Shown here: positions 7,980 through 8,768 of the stretch, piece after piece
Numbering within the stretch: the first letter of the stretch is position 1
How the letters are laid out: every line of letters begins with the position of its first letter
From: ZLKRG08 sp046091905
GTDB lineage: Bacteria > Actinomycetota > Actinomycetes > Nanopelagicales > Nanopelagicaceae
Assembly: GCA_046091905.1 (NCBI GenBank)
Contig: JBJTCN010000068.1
Location: 1 to 8,768 of the forward strand
Direction: 5' to 3'
Length of the DNA stretch: 8,768 nt
Position numbers and translations under genes: made by a program
The notes under the pieces: model-generated
Seen by the model: only the letters and a program-made list of their open reading frames with translations
What the model was told of the DNA's origin: nothing
Databases searched by the model: none

Positions 7980-8004
7980 TCCATAACAAAAGCCAATAGG
8001 CCTC
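7956..8004 (+). promoter_or_regulatory. Antiterminator pairing in the whiB7 leader
   Basis: GGGGCCTAT (7956-7964), within the last codons of the small ORF, pairs with ATAGGCCTC (7996-8004), including one G-U. After a bulged A at 7995, GGT (7965-7967) pairs with GCC (7992-7994). The 3' arm takes bases 8000-8004 from the 5' arm of the terminator. A ribosome finishing the small ORF (stop at 7977) would cover part of the 5' arm. The pairing was seen by eye and not folded computationally. Confidence 0.5.
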
Positions 8005-8031
8005 AAATCCAAAAGGATTTGAGGCTTTTTT
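8000..8031 (+). terminator. Rho-independent terminator (attenuator) before whiB7
   Basis: A perfect 11-bp stem, GCCTCAAATCC (8000-8010) with GGATTTGAGGC (8015-8025), has an AAAA loop and is followed directly by six T (8026-8031). It lies 69 nt before the whiB7 start with no gene between, which is what suggests attenuation. It would also stop read-through from the adnA-uvrD2 operon, since no other terminator lies after uvrD2. Confidence 0.88.
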
Positions 8032-8039
8032 CATTTACA

Positions 8040-8100
8040 GAAGAAATCTAAGAAATAAAAAAAAGATAAGAGATAAGGGAAAGAAAGGTAGGAAGAGAAA
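8040..8100 (+). promoter_or_regulatory. Purine-rich lead-in with whiB7 ribosome binding site
   Basis: Only 7 of 61 bases are pyrimidines, and an A8 run lies at 8057-8064. AAGAAAGG (8081-8088) and AGGAAGAG (8090-8097) are overlapping-strength Shine-Dalgarno candidates before the ATG at 8101. Such a tract should be unstructured in RNA and load ribosomes well. I see no convincing -10/-35 pair in it. Confidence 0.6.
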
Positions 8101-8454
8101 ATGTCAGTGCTATTCGGAGAGCTACTCATTCCGGGTTGGAATGAAGAGTTGATTGGATTGGAATCGGTTACAGGTGAAGTGAGCCTGCCATGCCACGATT
8201 TAGTTGGAGCAGAGGCAGATCTCTTCTTCAATGAAGATGATAAGGCAGTTGCTAAAGCAAAGGCGCTCTGTGCGGCTTGTCCTATGAAGGCAGCATGTTT
8301 AGCTGGTGCGCTTTCTCGCCAAGAGCCATGCGGTGTATGGGGCGGAGAATTATTTAGCGAGGGCGAAGTAATTGAACGCAAGCGCAAAGCTGGACGTCCA
8401 AGACTTCTGGATTCGGTAGCAGCTGTAGAAGATAATGCAGAAGTTGCTGCCTGA
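8101..8454 (+). CDS. whiB7: WhiB7-like iron-sulfur transcriptional regulator
   Basis: This 117-residue WhiB-family protein has the four 4Fe-4S cysteines: Cys31, Cys57, Cys60 and Cys66 (C...C-x2-C-x5-C). They are followed by the GVWGGE turn (78-83) and a C-terminal AT-hook (KRKAGRPR, 94-101). The AT-hook and the E-P-x-GVWGGE-(I/L)F context mark WhiB7/WblC, which binds region 4 of the primary sigma factor and activates intrinsic antibiotic resistance genes at A/T-preceded promoters. Gene order after uvrD2 supports this. Compared with mycobacterial WhiB7 it has a longer N-terminal arm (first Cys at 31, about 20 there) and a short acidic tail after the hook. The EPW motif reads EPC (Cys77), adding a fifth cysteine. 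The ATG is chosen for its strong purine-rich ribosome binding site. It is likely controlled by the upstream leader ORF and terminator. Confidence 0.88.
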   Translation: MSVLFGELLIPGWNEELIGLESVTGEVSLPCHDLVGAEADLFFNEDDKAVAKAKALCAACPMKAACLAGALSRQEPCGVWGGELFSEGEVIERKRKAGRPRLLDSVAAVEDNAEVAA

Positions 8455-8462
8455 TTTGTTAA

Positions 8463-8768
8463 TCAAACAAGAAAGTTTGAGAACTGCCAAGGATCAGAGT
8501 CATAATCTTTTCCGTTCCAGCCCTCAAAGAAATCTTTGCGATTATCAATTGGAGTCCAGTCAGCAGGTGCGGAATGGAAACCGCCCCAGTACTTCTCTGC
8601 ATAAGCGAGCACTTCACGCCACGGCATATCGTCTGGTACCAACAAACCTTTATCTGGATTTTTAACCGCCCAGGCAACTGCAGCGAAAACTGCGGATGCC
8701 ACCTGCACTGTGGTTGCAGATTGATTTGGAATCAATTTACGTGAATCGTGAATTGAAAGTAATGAACC
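8463..8768 (-). CDS. Homospermidine synthase/saccharopine dehydrogenase-family protein, C-terminal fragment
   Basis: The minus-strand frame stays open to the right edge, so the start is off-window; 101 residues are visible. The text GSLLSIHDSR, PNQSATTVQVA, AWAVKNPDKGLLVPDDM, DWTPI and the ending SDPWQFSNFLV resemble the C-terminal end of bacterial homospermidine synthases and related saccharopine dehydrogenase-like enzymes. Those enzymes use an NAD(P) Rossmann domain to join polyamine or amino acid units. The Rossmann domain would be at the unseen N-terminus, so the substrate cannot be judged. The gene converges on whiB7 with 8 nt between stop codons. The family call is from recall of the conserved tail, and the exact enzyme is uncertain. 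Confidence 0.7.
   Translation of the reverse strand, partial: GSLLSIHDSRKLIPNQSATTVQVASAVFAAVAWAVKNPDKGLLVPDDMPWREVLAYAEKYWGGFHSAPADWTPIDNRKDFFEGWNGKDYDSDPWQFSNFLV

Larger units (their letters stand above)
7782..8100 (+). ncRNA. whiB7 5' leader, putative uORF-dependent attenuator
   Basis: The interval between uvrD2 and whiB7 contains, in order, a 5' hairpin, a small ORF with a Shine-Dalgarno, an antiterminator pairing, an intrinsic terminator and a purine-rich lead-in to whiB7. Antiterminator and terminator share bases 8000-8004 and cannot coexist. Control of whiB7/wblC by a leader ORF and terminator is known in mycobacteria and Streptomyces. That this leader works the same way is inferred from the layout. 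The 5' end depends on the weak promoter call. Confidence 0.6.

Noticed and set aside
8034..8070. Second promoter for whiB7 after the terminator (TTTACA at 8034-8039)
   Set aside because: The -35 likeness is good, but no TANNNT -10 lies 16-19 nt downstream; the nearest GATAAG is about 25 nt away.
8031..8387. 118-codon minus-strand frame opposite whiB7
   Set aside because: It is the shadow of whiB7, whose cysteines and AT-hook are unmistakable, and it runs into the purine tract with low-complexity residues.
8463..8480. TCAAAC/GTTTGA hairpin as a bidirectional terminator
   Set aside because: Only 6 A/T-rich base pairs with no T run on either side, and it lies within the final codons of the minus-strand gene.
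8435..8665. 76-codon plus-strand frame after whiB7
   Set aside because: It lies opposite the conserved C-terminal tail of the minus-strand dehydrogenase-like gene and its translation resembles no protein.
1..8768. tRNA, rRNA, CRISPR array, insertion sequence or attachment site
   Set aside because: No cloverleaf, spaced repeats, transposase text or terminal inverted repeats were seen on either strand.

Overview
The window looks like a chromosomal housekeeping segment of an actinobacterium with unusually low GC for that phylum. The AdnA-AdnB pair, an actinobacterial-type NudC, a UvrD2-like helicase and a WhiB7-type protein (WhiB proteins are confined to actinobacteria and their phages) follow each other as in the corresponding mycobacterial chromosome region. 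Short intergenic gaps, overlapping genes and AT-leaning codons suggest a streamlined lineage such as the freshwater acI/Nanopelagicales group. That placement is inference; there is no rRNA or marker gene here to confirm it.

Layout. (1) Bases 2-2218: the C-terminal two thirds of adnA (5' end off-window), with the end of the motor domain and a RecB-type nuclease carrying a four-cysteine Fe-S pattern. (2) 2211-5300: adnB, a complete motor plus nuclease subunit. (3) 5314-6117: nudC, NAD(H) pyrophosphatase. (4) 6110-7744: a short uvrD2 that stops just after helicase motif VI. These four genes are packed with 8-nt overlaps or a 13-nt gap and are probably one operon for double-strand-break end processing, repair helicase work and nucleotide housekeeping. 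(5) 7745-8100: a 356-nt interval. It holds a candidate promoter, an imperfect 5' hairpin, a 47-codon small ORF with a good Shine-Dalgarno sequence, a strong intrinsic terminator, a competing antiterminator pairing, and a purine-rich tract that leads into the next gene. (6) 8101-8454: whiB7-like gene with the four WhiB cysteines, the GVWGGE turn and a C-terminal GRPR AT-hook. (7) 8463-8768, minus strand: the C-terminal end of a homospermidine synthase/saccharopine dehydrogenase-family gene, convergent with whiB7 and only 8 nt away.

The most interesting part is the whiB7 leader. Its parts fit ribosome-controlled transcription attenuation: translation to the end of the small ORF should block the antiterminator and let the terminator form, while a ribosome slowed early in the ORF should leave the antiterminator free to form and let transcription reach whiB7. 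uORF-mediated control of whiB7/wblC is established in mycobacteria and Streptomyces. The peptide and RNA pairings described here were read by eye and no folding energies were computed. Other oddities are a Trp-to-Cys change in the WhiB7 EPW motif and the absence of the tetracysteine and HRDC regions from UvrD2.
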